Source: Nepenthes gracilis (taxonomy: Eukaryota > Streptophyta > Magnoliopsida > Caryophyllales > Nepenthaceae). Taken from it: a DNA stretch of 64,000 nt. The position numbers and the translations under genes are program-made. Where the stretch lies: NCBI GenBank assembly GCA_033239525.1, contig BSYO01000004.1, forward strand, positions 19,444,037-19,508,036, in the 5' to 3' direction. The notes beneath the pieces were generated by a model that did not search any database, was not told the origin of the DNA, and worked only from the letters and a program-made list of their open reading frames with translations. Within the stretch, counting starts at the first letter, position 1. Each line of letters begins with the position of its first letter. Positions 22,001 through 32,496 of this stretch are shown here, piece by piece.

Positions 22001-25000
22001 AAGGGAGTATTCTTGCCCAAACATGCTATAGATATTGCCTCTCAGTGATTCTCACCCTCTTCCTCTCGAAATAGGAAGATGTTAAAATCCTGTTACTGTT
22101 TAACTATCAAATGATATATATTTTTTTTTCCTTTTTTTGAGGAGCAGTGGGAATGAAATCTAATATGGGCGTCAGAGGGGTCACCCCCTTTTTACGTTGA
22201 TGCCACCTCTTTTCAATTCAACCACTTAACAATTACCATTCAGAAAACCTAGAAGTACCCAGTGCAGACATCTGTAACCCCAAACAAAATCACTCTAATG
22301 GAACCAAATTCAGAACAAAACCAAGAAAAAAACGAATGAATGAAATCACATTCAACTGGAATTCTCATCCTCTGTGCAATTCACTTTCCATCCTAACCTC
22401 CCAAGTCCTAGTCTTCCTTCCAGTTCTAGTTTCCTCCAGTCCTGCAGCTTGTTGTCTTGAAATCTTCCAATTTTCTGCATTTGAAGATTTGATGCTTTGT
22501 CCTCATGCTTACTGAAAGACTAAAGTGTCTGAAATTGGCTAAATACTTTCATCTCAAGAATAACAGAATTTTCTTTTATATCAATAAATTTATACTGATA
22601 TGGCATTGTTTGTCTGCCTTTATTGTTGGTTATGGATCCTTATCACTTTTGCAATCGAAAAACGAGAAAATTACAGGTGATCATATTGCTTTCTGTAAAG
22701 TACCATATTTAAAAAGTATCAGAATGAATGTGCCTATAAAGAGAATGTCGAAATCTAGTTGCACTTGGCTATAATTTACGGTGCAAGTTCTTTAAATTTT
22801 GTTAGAGAGATATGAACGAGAAATCTTATTGGTACTGAGCAAAGAAGGGAAAAAAATATTGTATTGCTTCTTATCAATATCGGATAATAAATATTAATAT
22901 TGGATATATCGGATAGAAAAATATTTTAAAAAACCGTAAGCTAACAAAACCATATCGGCCTATATATCGACCATATTATATTTGTTGGCTAATTTGGAAA
23001 TATATCGCCATATTGTCGCAGCATCAGGTGACCCCAATACCAATTGATATTTGCCAATATTCCCATCAATAGATTAAAAAAAAAAAAATTAACAAACTCC
23101 ATGATTGTGTTGAAATAGAATTATCCATTCAATTGTGTCATCATTTTGTATAGGTCGGTATAATGTACCCAAAATTAACAGTGCTGACTAAGCCTCAAAG
23201 GAGCTCATGGTAGCTTTAACTACTGTGTCTGTGTTCTCATTAGTTGACCCTACTGATGCTTTGATATGCCAAGTAACATGAGAATGCTGCCTGCAGAACG
23301 ATGTCCTTGGGTGTAATGGTTAACCCATCAAAGAAGTGTGACATTGTTGCAGAACATGTTACTATTTATGCACTTTAATTTGTCCTTTTTTTCCTTTAAA
23401 AAAATGGTTTCCACAAAGGTGAGGCAAAACATGTTACCTAGATACTGTAAACTGACACTTCTGCTGATTTTAGTTCAGCATTAATGCTGCTCACCTTTTG
23501 TATCAAAGGTTCATATTTCAATGGGATGCATTCCCAGCTAATAGTTAGGAGTCCTATGAGATGAATGCTCAAAACTGAGCAAACTCTAGCCTTGCTCCTG
23601 ATTTGTAGTATGATATTTCGTGCAGGTTAGCTGCTTTGGGGGAGAAGCTCAGTCCGATACTGGGGATTACTGGAGGTGAAACTGACATTTGAATTTTTTT
23701 CATTTTATTTTTTATGTCTTTTTATTTATTTTAATATTCTCTCAATCTTTACTTAGGCTTGAAATTGAAGGGCCTGAAAAGACCTGGAGGCAAGATCAAA
23801 GGATCAGGCTTCAACATGTGGACACTGGAGGATACTTGCATAGTCATGACAAGAGATACACCCGCATAGCAGGTGGTCAACAGGAGGTAAAATTCAGTAT
23901 CTTTTAACAGCAGGCCCTTCTTGAAACATTTAAGATTTCTACGATGATTGATTAGAATTGCCCTTGGTTTCAAATAATTTGTGTTTTTCTCCCCCCAATA
24001 ACCTTCTAAACACTGGTGAGAAGTGGGTTGAAGTAACTTCTCATGCTGATGAACTCTTGAACTTTGCTTAATATCTTCCTGGCCCTTCACCCAGTGAGTT
24101 TTGGGATCTGACCACAGGATGCTACTATAAGGGCTTCTTGGAAGGCCAAATAATTATCATTATGAATGTGTATGACAAATTGACAATTTTCTTGGAGTTT
24201 AAATACTGCTGCTGCAATATTATCAGCCCTGAAATTATTCCGGAGCAATGGGGTATCTTAAAATGCTTGAGCATTATTTACCTATCACAGGAGGTAAAGA
24301 ACTGAAATTGTTGGACAGTGGATGGGGATGGAAATGCTAATCACAAATTGAGATGAATTGACCTGTTGCCAAATCATCTCTACTAAAAATGCCTATGGTT
24401 TTGAAGGATTGTAACTAAATAAGTGGTTGGCTTGTTTTGCCATTTGTTCTAGATTCCGAACTCAGAAATTCTACTTATTATGTTCAAATAGTGATTATTT
24501 TGGTCATTTATTTCTGACACACTTTTCCCATGTAGTCTAATCTCCCAAGATTCCTTGTTGACTGGCCCAACTCACAATCAGAGCAGGCCTGTAAAAGGTC
24601 GTTGGGCCCATTTAACCAGCCAGCCAGACAATCTAGTAGCATGTTCAGATATCATACCACAACCACCATGATATGCTAATATTCAATGGGCTTGCCAGTG
24701 GTTATAGATGGTCTGGCAAGAATAAATTTTGCATAGATATAGACTCTTAAGCTCACGGTGTCAATTCAGGTGGATTACTCCTGAACATGGGCAGAAATAT
24801 TGGTATCAGTCATGGCTATATCGGACCACATCAAAATTGAGATAACTATTAAAATAGAACCACATTTGATCATATTTTACATATTTCAAGCATTTTGGAT
24901 AATTTTTACTAATTGAATCAACTAATTGATATAAAATTATATACTAGTAAATATTAAAACAATAAAAATAAAACCAAATAATGAATTGCTATTCACTACC

Positions 25001-27258
25001 AACTGACATACATGCAATTAATAATAACTATAAATGTAATAGCAAATGACATATTTGTAATATCGTATATTTTATATAAATATAGTCAGGTTAGCAAATA
25101 AGTAAATTTATATTGAATTGCATAGTCTGCAACGGCTCTGTATAGAATAAGATAATTTGTGATATTATTTAACATTCAATTAAGTTAATACTAGCATGCA
25201 ATAAGAAAAATACGATTATATTAATAGAAGTTAAAATTATGCAAATTACCTTGATATCACCACCATATCGGCATTCGTCCTAGAGTATATTTATTATATT
25301 TATTTCTCTGATTATTGGGCAATTGATTTAGATAATATCCTTCTTGTAATTGGCATTGGTCATCAAAAAAATATCCATACATACTATTAAATTCATTATT
25401 AGTGGTGCTCTTTGAATGTTCTTGGATAGATTGTTATTATGATGGAAAATAAGTTAAGACCTACAGTGCTCTGTAAAAATTTGGTTGTCTTGGATAATTG
25501 TACCCATACTGATAATAGGGAGTAGAAGAATTCCCGTATTTGTAAGTCGAGAAATCCTTGGACTAAGCGTGAGAAGAGTTTGTTATATTTGAACTACCAT
25601 TGGCACCGAGGGATTCAGAAATCTCAAATCATCAAAACTATCACCCATTGAGATGAACCTCAAGCTACTTGGACGTATTTCTCATTTTTTCTATAAGTTT
25701 GTGTTGGCTGTTGCGGTGATTCAATACCTATCTCATCCTCTTTTAAGGTGGCCAAAGAATGGTCTCCAATGGCAGAGAAAGTATGCACAATTGAATCGAT
25801 AATCAACGATACATGCTCATCATTAGCATCACCATGGCCTTGAACATTAACTCCATCACCACCACTTTCACCTCCACTCCTTGTATCATCACTATCAAAA
25901 CTTTGGTCATATGGGGAAACAGAGTTATCATTATATTGCCCTTCTTTGGCCTTGTAACAGTAGCATCTATCCTATCATCACCTTTTTTATCTCCTTCAAA
26001 TTTGGAAGTGAGCTACTTTGAATTATCTTGCCCATCAAGAAGTCTCTCTCGCTCCTCCAACTATGAATTCAAGGGATTATTTTTCTCAAATATATAATCT
26101 GGTTTTGTTAGATTAAATTAATCTTTTGGTTCAGTTTGAGTTTTTCTTATGTTATTTTGTATTTTTAGTCTTAAGTTATGGTGGACATATACTAATTTGT
26201 TTAATCTCTCATACTTCAATCTATTTATTATCTTTGTGTGTATAAAACTGAAAGTACTGTAATTTTTTTATACTTGGAGGAAGAGATGGTTTAACTCGGA
26301 ACCTGAACAGCAGTCCTTTGTGGCTTAGAAGCACAAGATCAATAATGAATCTACCATTCAACTATATTAAGCAATTAACTAATATTAAAATTAGCAAATA
26401 TCAAATATAAAAATATTGGAATCGGTCTTCTTTATATAAGGTGTGTTTCAAAAGAATATTATTTATCACAAAATAAAATCAAATAAAAAAATATCAAGGA
26501 AATTACCAATGCTCAAATGTTATAGTCAATAATATAATAGACATGCTATATAATTAGTAGTCACATACTATTATATGCCTAATTTAGTGTTTTGATTTGA
26601 CAATTCAGTTTATATTCTAATCTTTGGATAACCTTTTTTTACCTTGTCCATCACCTCCCAAATAATTAAAACCTTCCACTATATTGATATTGAAGATTTA
26701 AATAATAATCTACCAATAACAATATCATCAATTAAACACGTATTAGTAAGGAAAGGATGTGTAACAACATTAATGACGTAAATAAAAACATAGTTGAATA
26801 GTAATGTTTTTAAATAAAATTTCATTATATATCTATTATATGCAAATCATGTTGTAATTGAAAATTTTACATTTGGTCAATCTTCTTCCAAATATTTGTA
26901 TAAGAATGATTACATTCTCGGATGGCCATTTTTGCTTGGTCTATGGCTTCATAAATGCACCCATTGTTTATTTCTCATTTCTGAGCACTTTAATCAGGGG
27001 TTCTTACATTTTAACTTTAAAATTCCTTCCCCAAAATGATGTTCACCTCGTGTGGGAAACTAGATTTTGCTTTTCTGAATCTAGAGGACTTATAATAATA
27101 TGATTTGAACATGTTCCTAACACCCTCTCTATGGAGATATATAGACTATACGGTGAGAAAAGTTGTGACAAAACGTGTGATGGTTGGGCATAACGACTCT
27201 CGGCCATTAGTAAGCATCTTTGTGTAATCAATCAGCCTTATCAAGTTGTAGATATAGT

Positions 27259-27302
<44 letters not shown>

Positions 27303-30300
27303 GTCTCTGTCAGCACATTCTCCACATTGTTTTTGTGCTAAATCCTCCAAAACAAGCTCCAGACAATGTGCTGCATATTTAGTCCAGTGTAGATGCCTTT
27401 TCTTTTACATAAAGAGTTACCTAATTGCTTTCATTACTCTTTTGTTTGTAATTATCTGGATAACTCTATCCCCTCCAATCCCATCAATAACTTTGTTTAT
27501 CATGTTGGAGTAGTATATTTTGTTTCTATTATAGATATTTGTGGCATTAATGAACTTGGGAAAATTATACCCCAGGGTTTACACACTAATATTAATTAGG
27601 TGTTTATGTATAACACTTGTCCATCCATTGCACATAATAATAACACCACTTATTTCAAATGGGATCAAAGCTATCAATCTATTATATCTATTGTTTATCC
27701 TCATCCTTAAAATGAATGTTTATGAGCTCATAGCAAGCAGAGCTCTTGACTCTTATGTCACACCTGGTCGTTTTGTCTAACAACATAGATTGATAAAATA
27801 GATTATTTTCAGTAACATTTGGTGAAATGTACTTCACCAAAAAAAAAAGAAGAAAAAAAACAGCCTTTCCTAGCTTTTTCTGTAACCCTTTCATTGATGA
27901 CTCTCTTATCTTAGGTTTCCTAAAAGACTTACTCCTATGTATAGCTAGGTCAATCTCTGCCAAACATGTATGTATGTTCTCGGGGTCAATCCACTACTTC
28001 TCGTTGTCAGCTGTATATGGATCCTGTTATCGAGCAGTGAATGATCATTGCATCCTCAGGCTTCGACGACCAGCAACCCTTGCTTACCACTGCTACCACC
28101 CTTCTTAAACGAGATGATTGAGTTCTGAATTTTTATCTCTTGTTTCATACATTCTGGCTCCCGTTGCTCTCTTATCTAGCCACTTTAAACTATACATACT
28201 CCTTATCTCCTAAATCCACAACGTTGCTACGTGGCCCACCTAAACCAAAGCAACCCATGGCATCAAGCTCGATCCTATTATCGATATCCTCATGCAAGTT
28301 CTGTAAATTTTCTTTTCTCTATTCTCTATTTCTTTTGCCCCATTTAGATGTTTTTGCATGATCTACCTATCCTCTACCTACAAATGGCTACATGAAGTAA
28401 CATTCCCCTAATGTAGCCCAAATGTTCTTTTAGTTTAGTGATTTATCCACTAATTATTTTATCTCAAAATTTACATTATGATTTAATACTATCCTTTTTA
28501 ATATCTTGCTCCCCACTACTACTCCTAGCCTTGCCTCTTGCTTTTGATATTGATATTTTAAAATATCTACAAAAATTTTTTAAAATGAATTTAGAAAAAA
28601 ATTAAGAAAAAGGACCATATATTAAGGTTTGAAATTTAGCAATTAATAATAATAAAATTTGCAATCAATTGTATAATTAATAATTAGTAATTAATTATAT
28701 AATTTGATTAAAGTATCAAACATAAAAATTTGAAAATAAATTTTCTAAATTGATGTTAAATTATTTAATTAAATTTCACAATAAATTTTCTTAAAAATCT
28801 GAAAAAATATATTTTTTTCAAAATAAACCAAAGATCCTAAAATTTATGAACAATTAATATTACTCACAACATTGTAAATTTATCTTCAAAAAATGTTTTT
28901 CCCCCAAAACTCAAAAAAAAAAAAAAAATTATCATTCAACATAAAAACATGTAAATTAAACTTTTATACCATAGATTTATGAATTTTAGGTATAAAATCG
29001 AGTAGGTATTTTATTTTAAAAAAACTCAAAAAAATGAATATAAATAAAAAATACTAAAATTTATGAATAACTAATATTGCCCACAATATTATAACATTAT
29101 CTAATAAAGAGTCTTTAGAAAATATTTTTTTTGCAAAAAAAAACAAAAAATGATCACTTAACATAAAAACATGCAAATTAAACTTTTGTAACACAGATTT
29201 ATGAATTCTATATGCAAATTTGAGTAGATCTTGAAATTTTACCATTGATGTAATTTTAAGGTTTTCAAAGTGAAGGTTTAGATATCGTTTTTGGACCTAA
29301 AACTTGTAAGATATTTGTTAGAAGCTCAATATATAAGCTAAGTCAAATAATAAAGAGTAGAATTAAGGAATCTTAAACGGCATTTATAATTTTCTTTTCT
29401 TCTCAAACAATTTCACAAATAATCTCAAATTTGCTATAAAATTTGAGAATTTGGAAGATAGGAAATGTTTAGAATTGTAGTATTAAGGTGTATAGAAATA
29501 ATATTTATATACTTTACACCCATATGTACCAAAATTACTAGAATTTGTGTGGAAAGAGAGAGATGGAAGAGAGGAAAAATTAAAACAAGGTTGAATTCAT
29601 ATATATTTTTGGTAATTTCGATATAAGTTGGTGTATAAATTGGTGTATGAATAGTAGTTTTTCTAAGGAAAGTGTATGAGTAATTTGTGTTTGATTTGAA
29701 AAAAATAGAGAGAATTTTGAAGAGGAAGAAGAACGTGCCCTTTGCCTCTTTCTTTCTCCTTTGGTGAGTACACTGGCATTTGTAAGAGTGAAGACAGAGA
29801 CGGCCATGTGTGTGAAGGTATGTTTGGCTGAGATTTTAGCTTATTTTATTTTTTTAAAAGCTAGCCGAATATATCGGCTTCTATATTATCAATAGGACAA
29901 CATATCCTGATATTTTATTAGTGTTGCGATTTCCCAATATTGGTACCATCTGATACCAAGATATAACAGTCAATGTAGTGTTTTGCCCGATATTTCCAAC
30001 CATGCTCCTGAATCATATGTACTGTGGTTAGCAAGACATTGAATGATACCTTTGTCTTTTATTAGTAGGGGATGCATGGAAGTTCCAATTTACACTGGAG
30101 AACTGGACAACCCCACATCATTAGATTGGATCAGTTCTTTGCATCCTGGTTTAGCTATGCACCCAACGAACTGAATGCATGTATCCTCATGTATTTGTTC
30201 ATGCAAAGTTCTTGTCTCAGTTCAGAATTGTTTTCCTCTACCAAGTATTTGAAAAAAATTCATCCTTGCCCTTTGACCCTATCTTTATCCATCTTCAAGC

Positions 30301-31222
30301 CTAGTCATTACCATCTCCCAAAAACCATTATATATGCTAGCTAACGGGCTTATTTTCTTTGATGACTAGATACATCATATCTTATTTTCATCATAAGCTA
30401 TGGGGGCCAAGATCTATATGTACGGCATTGTTATGGAAAATCCCGTATGTGATTCTCTGAAAAATTCAACCCAACCAACCAATCAATGTTGGCTTGGTTT
30501 GGTTCTTTGGCTGGTTATGGGTCTCATTTGTTACTCCGAGGAAATTTGTGTTGCTTTTCAATTCTTACGTATGAACAAAACAAAACTGACCCATTGCCCC
30601 CTATTTCTTGAGCCAAGTACATGGGTCGTAATTTATGTCTAGGTTACCTGGGCATTCTACTTAAATTCAGGACTGTTTTTTCCGGCGCAAACTTGTGTTC
30701 CTGTATTGGGCTGACCTCCCCAATTCCCAGGCTTATCCATTCGATGTTATACCGGAGACAACCTTTCAGCACTCACTAAAAGCAACAGTGGATTGTCCCG
30801 TAAACAGTTGTTGGTGCTGTTGTGTTTTTCTTTTTTTTCAAATATCCAGTTATTTCACTACCTTATGTTTTCCTCATTTCCGTTATTACATTTTCTGCTG
30901 TTCAAGTGATCATCAGGAATCATAATGAGAAAAGCGCTCACCACAGATACCATGCCTTACCTCAAATATCGTCAATGGAAGATTGTCATGTTAAATTTCC
31001 GAGTTGAAGCCTAACTGCTTTACCGTCTAGCAAAATTACATATTTGCTTCTCGGATGCAACTGTAGCTGTATGTGAACAATTAATAAGCTGCTTGCAGTG
31101 ACTTCTGCTACTTGTGATTTGTGCAGGTGTGCGGTGTTCGGGAGAAACATCCAGACAACATTTGGCTGGTAGCGGAGGGTGTTTACCTTCCTAATTCTGA
31201 TGGAAAGGCAGAATCATCTTAG
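15995..31222 (+). CDS. SDF2: SDF2-like ER protein with MIR repeats (six exons, 218 aa)
   Basis: Join 15995-16093, 19926-20066, 20164-20304, 23626-23675, 23757-23886, 31127-31222. All junctions are GT..AG, and lengths give 218 codons plus TAG. I chose 15995 because it is the first ATG in the exon; the open frame extends upstream without another ATG. Residues 1-27 or so form a hydrophobic signal peptide (FFALAIFLLLSL). Three MIR-type repeats follow, each with a L-H-S-H core: LHSHDVPYGSGSGQQ (exon 2), WLHSHLHASPISG (exon 3), YLHSHDKRYTRIAGGQQ (exon 5). No ER-retention tetrapeptide is seen. In Arabidopsis, SDF2 sits in an ER chaperone complex with ERdj3B and BiP, helps receptor kinase maturation and responds to the unfolded protein response; that role here is by homology. 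Introns 1, 3 and 5 are very long and hold transposons, yet no coding exon is damaged. Confidence 0.95.
16725..18640 (-). mobile_element. Truncated Ty1/copia retrotransposon in SDF2 intron 1
   Basis: Direct repeats of about 300-340 bp lie at about 16725-17025 and 18300-18640 and look like LTRs. Shared landmarks are CACATGAGTGG, CATCTCCACTC and CTTATAA. Between them, read on the minus strand, are copia gag, a CCHC zinc knuckle and the GAG-pre-integrase segment. RT, RNase H and the integrase core are missing, so this is an internally deleted copy. It lies antisense to the host gene. LTR edges are approximate and the two copies are well diverged. Confidence 0.75.
17055..18290 (-). pseudogene. Copia gag, zinc knuckle and GAG-pre-integrase remnant
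   Basis: On the minus strand, from high to low coordinate: a gag segment near 18060-18240 (NTLQEVTSLLNP); a second gag segment near 17800-17970 (LYDHIITTLLFRKG); a zinc knuckle near 17640-17690 (FYCHKKGHIKRNC, with the first Cys turned into a stop); and a protease/GAG-pre-integrase part near 17055-17489 (VLKMGNNNSLKVADI, then LNLILIEAL). Order and motifs are those of the Ty1/copia gag-pol start. Several stops and frame changes occur, and it ends where the 3' LTR begins. Confidence 0.75.
18645..19925. other. Rest of SDF2 intron 1, nothing recognised
   Basis: Intronic sequence with no domain, RNA gene or clear repeat. A short imperfect duplication (ATTTATCTGCAATTCAT at about 19035 and 19137) is the only pattern noticed. 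Confidence 0.5.
19926..20066 (+). CDS. SDF2: SDF2-like gene, exon 2
   Basis: Encodes residues 34-80 (starts ITYGSVIKLMHERTKFRLHS), the first MIR repeat. The acceptor is TTGATAG and the donor is GTATTT. Exons 2 and 3 are each 141 bp. Confidence 0.95.
20164..20304 (+). CDS. SDF2: SDF2-like gene, exon 3
   Basis: Encodes residues 81-127 (IVKPVPDSSAKQGY to SPISGNLE), the second MIR repeat. The acceptor is GTGCTAG and the donor is GTGAGT. Intron 2 before it is only 97 bp. Confidence 0.95.
20305..22849. other. SDF2 intron 3, no gene
   Basis: No coding family is recognisable. A pyrimidine-rich stretch with CTTCCTCTTC repeats occurs near 21870-21900. The 22130-22450 part is GC-richer than its surroundings and may be a transposon scrap, but I cannot assign it. 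Confidence 0.45.
22850..23070. mobile_element. Possible hAT-related (MITE-like) scrap in SDF2 intron 3
   Basis: Several ATATCGG/ATATCG motifs and CCAATATT-like strings resemble the terminal regions of the hAT element in intron 5 (24786-24840 and 29860-30004). No terminal inverted repeat or target duplication could be fixed. Confidence 0.3.
23626..23675 (+). CDS. SDF2: SDF2-like gene, exon 4
   Basis: Encodes VSCFGGEAQSDTGDYW and two bases of the next Arg codon. The acceptor is CGTGCAG and the donor GTGAAA. The codon is completed by the first base of exon 5. Confidence 0.94.
23757..23886 (+). CDS. SDF2: SDF2-like gene, exon 5
   Basis: Encodes the third MIR repeat, LEIEGPEKTWRQDQRIRLQH through YTRIAGGQQE. 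The acceptor is TTACTTAG and the donor GTAAAA. Intron 4 before it is 81 bp; intron 5 after it is 7240 bp because of the hAT insertion. Confidence 0.95.
24778..24785. other. 8-bp target site duplication (left copy) of the hAT element
   Basis: CTCCTGAA at 24778-24785 is repeated exactly at 30005-30012. Eight base pairs is the diagnostic duplication length for hAT transposons. Confidence 0.88.
25570..28370 (-). pseudogene. hAT transposase (DUF659-type) pseudogene
   Basis: Read on the minus strand from high to low coordinate. At 27690-27960 is a segment like the part before DUF659 (ENNLFYQSMLLDKTTRCD, then ELINIHFKDEDKQ). At 27500-27680 a GVIIMCNGWTS segment matches the usual C-D-G-W-T motif, with Asp changed to Asn. 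At 27330-27500 come IGGDRVIQIIT and then HLHWTKYAAHCLELVLEDLA, the hallmark W.kCAAHcldl block. Near 27060-27190 follows TITRFVTTFLTV, then a charged stretch. At 25570-25980 an acidic Gly/Ser/Asp-rich tail resembles the C-termini of this family. Many stops and frame changes are present. The N-terminal BED finger is not clear. Confidence 0.82.
27261..27302. repeat. (ATT)14 microsatellite inside the hAT transposase remnant
   Basis: Fourteen uninterrupted ATT units. On the minus strand they are AAT repeats lying between the W..YAAHCLELVLEDLA block and the following YIYNL segment, so they may have expanded within the former coding sequence. Confidence 0.95.
30013..31126. other. Rest of SDF2 intron 5, no gene
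   Basis: Nothing recognisable beyond normal intron sequence. A T-rich run near 30822-30840 and a polypyrimidine stretch before the acceptor at 31126 are present. Confidence 0.5.
31127..31222 (+). CDS. SDF2: SDF2-like gene, exon 6 (last)
   Basis: Encodes VCGVREKHPDNIWLVAEGVY and the variable tail, ending GKAESS then TAG at 31220-31222. The acceptor is TTTGTGCAG. Confidence 0.95.
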   Translation: MCGVREKHPDNIWLVAEGVYLPNSDGKAESS

Positions 31223-32436
31223 TTTTCTTTGCCCATATAGCCTCTTGGTATAGGTATTTAGATGATAGTGTTGCTTTGGTCTCACGGCTCCCTAATCTTT
31301 GTTCAGCAGCCAATTGTTCTTTTTTTTTTTTTTTAATGTTGTCCTTGGGCTCGTGTAGCATCAGAGTTTTCCCCATTTTTAGAAAGGACAGGTCGATCAT
31401 TGAGAGCTGTACACAATAAGAAATAGGAAAATAACACAAGATATAGAGCTCATTTTTAATGTCTTTTGTTAACCATTGGTCTCTGTAGAGTAATTGTTAA
31501 ATTTCACCATGTATCGCATTTTGCTTGCTAGCCACAGTGCAGTCTGTGGACTATCTTTAAGGCTGCAAAATAATACCGTCTAACCAGGACTGTACGTTTA
31601 GCCGGATTATCCTCATTACAAAGTTATTGTTATTATTAAAAAAAAAAAAACTTTTTAGAGCTGTATTTCACTAATGGATAGTCTGGATCTGATGCCTATA
31701 GTCACCCTTCCAATTAAGTTTGCCTGAGCAAATGGCTTACAGGCCGCCAACGATCGTATGGCTCAATGGCATTGTTACTTTTCCCTCGGGTTGGGAAGTG
31801 GTGGACTCAATAATGAGCCCTTCTGTTCCACTATTGTCCAGTTTGGGCCTCCTGTTGAGCAACTCAATCCAACCCCACCGAACCGCCCCCCCCCCCAAAA
31901 AAAAAAAAAAACGAAACCCTTCAAACTAGTCAACCAACATGTACCATTCAAGGGCTGCTATCCATTCTAAGTGAGGAACTTAGGTAATAGTTTTTGAACA
32001 AATAGCTAATAAAGCAAAATTGACAAACTACTGATATGGCTTCACTAGCAGAGACTCTTAAAATAGACTGGAGTAAGAAATCTTAAGTTCGCGTAACTGA
32101 AGTGTCATTGAACGTTCAACAGGCATGACCATCTGGGGTGAGTCTTTACCTTAAAAATATTTGATTTTAGGGAGCCAAAAAAGGGTAAGCATCTAGCTCT
32201 CACCTTATTGAAAAGGCTGCAAACTATGTCATCTAGGGCTAGAGCCATAAATAGCAAACTTTGGCTAAACTCAAAGAAACTGCAAATACCTTGAGAATGT
32301 CATTCAAGTCTACAAATCTCCGATAGCAACAATCAAAACTTCATATAACAGTTTAACCTCATAAACACAATTCATGTTACTGCTGGTGGAACTTTAAAAC
32401 TCGAGCCTAAATTAGGCAGGACATTAAACTACGGAT
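31223..32436. other. Intergenic region between converging SDF2-like and RPS12 genes
   Basis: It must hold both 3' ends. Homopolymer runs occur: T at about 31319-31334, A at about 31638-31650, and a C11 then A14 run at about 31888-31912. No gene was seen. Exact polyadenylation sites cannot be fixed by eye. Confidence 0.6.
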
Positions 32437-32496
32437 TTAGTGAGATTTGATGTGCTGCTGAACAACATGAAGTCCTTCCGTCTCTTCCCCAAAATC
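32437..32496 (-). CDS. RPS12: RPS12 coding exon 4 (last)
   Basis: Encodes DFGEETEGLHVVQQHIKSH and TAA. The acceptor is TTGTGCAG. Confidence 0.96.
   Translation of the reverse strand, partial: DFGEETEGLHVVQQHIKSH

Larger units (their letters stand above)
24786..30004 (-). mobile_element. hAT DNA transposon in SDF2 intron 5
   Basis: The 5219-bp element is bounded by a perfect 8-bp duplication (CTCCTGAA). Its ends form short imperfect inverted repeats: CATGGGCAGAAATATTGG on the left and, inverted, CATGGTTGGAAATATCGG on the right (14 of 18 match). Inside, on the minus strand, lies a decayed hAT transposase. The part from 28.5 to 29.8 kb is AT-rich and non-coding. Because the transposase is broken, it could move only with an enzyme from elsewhere. 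It accounts for most of the 7.2-kb intron. Confidence 0.88.

Noticed and set aside
31888..31912. C11 then A14 run as a processed-transcript tail
   Set aside because: No retrocopy precedes it and there is no target duplication. It is a simple homopolymer tract, possibly length-uncertain in the assembly.
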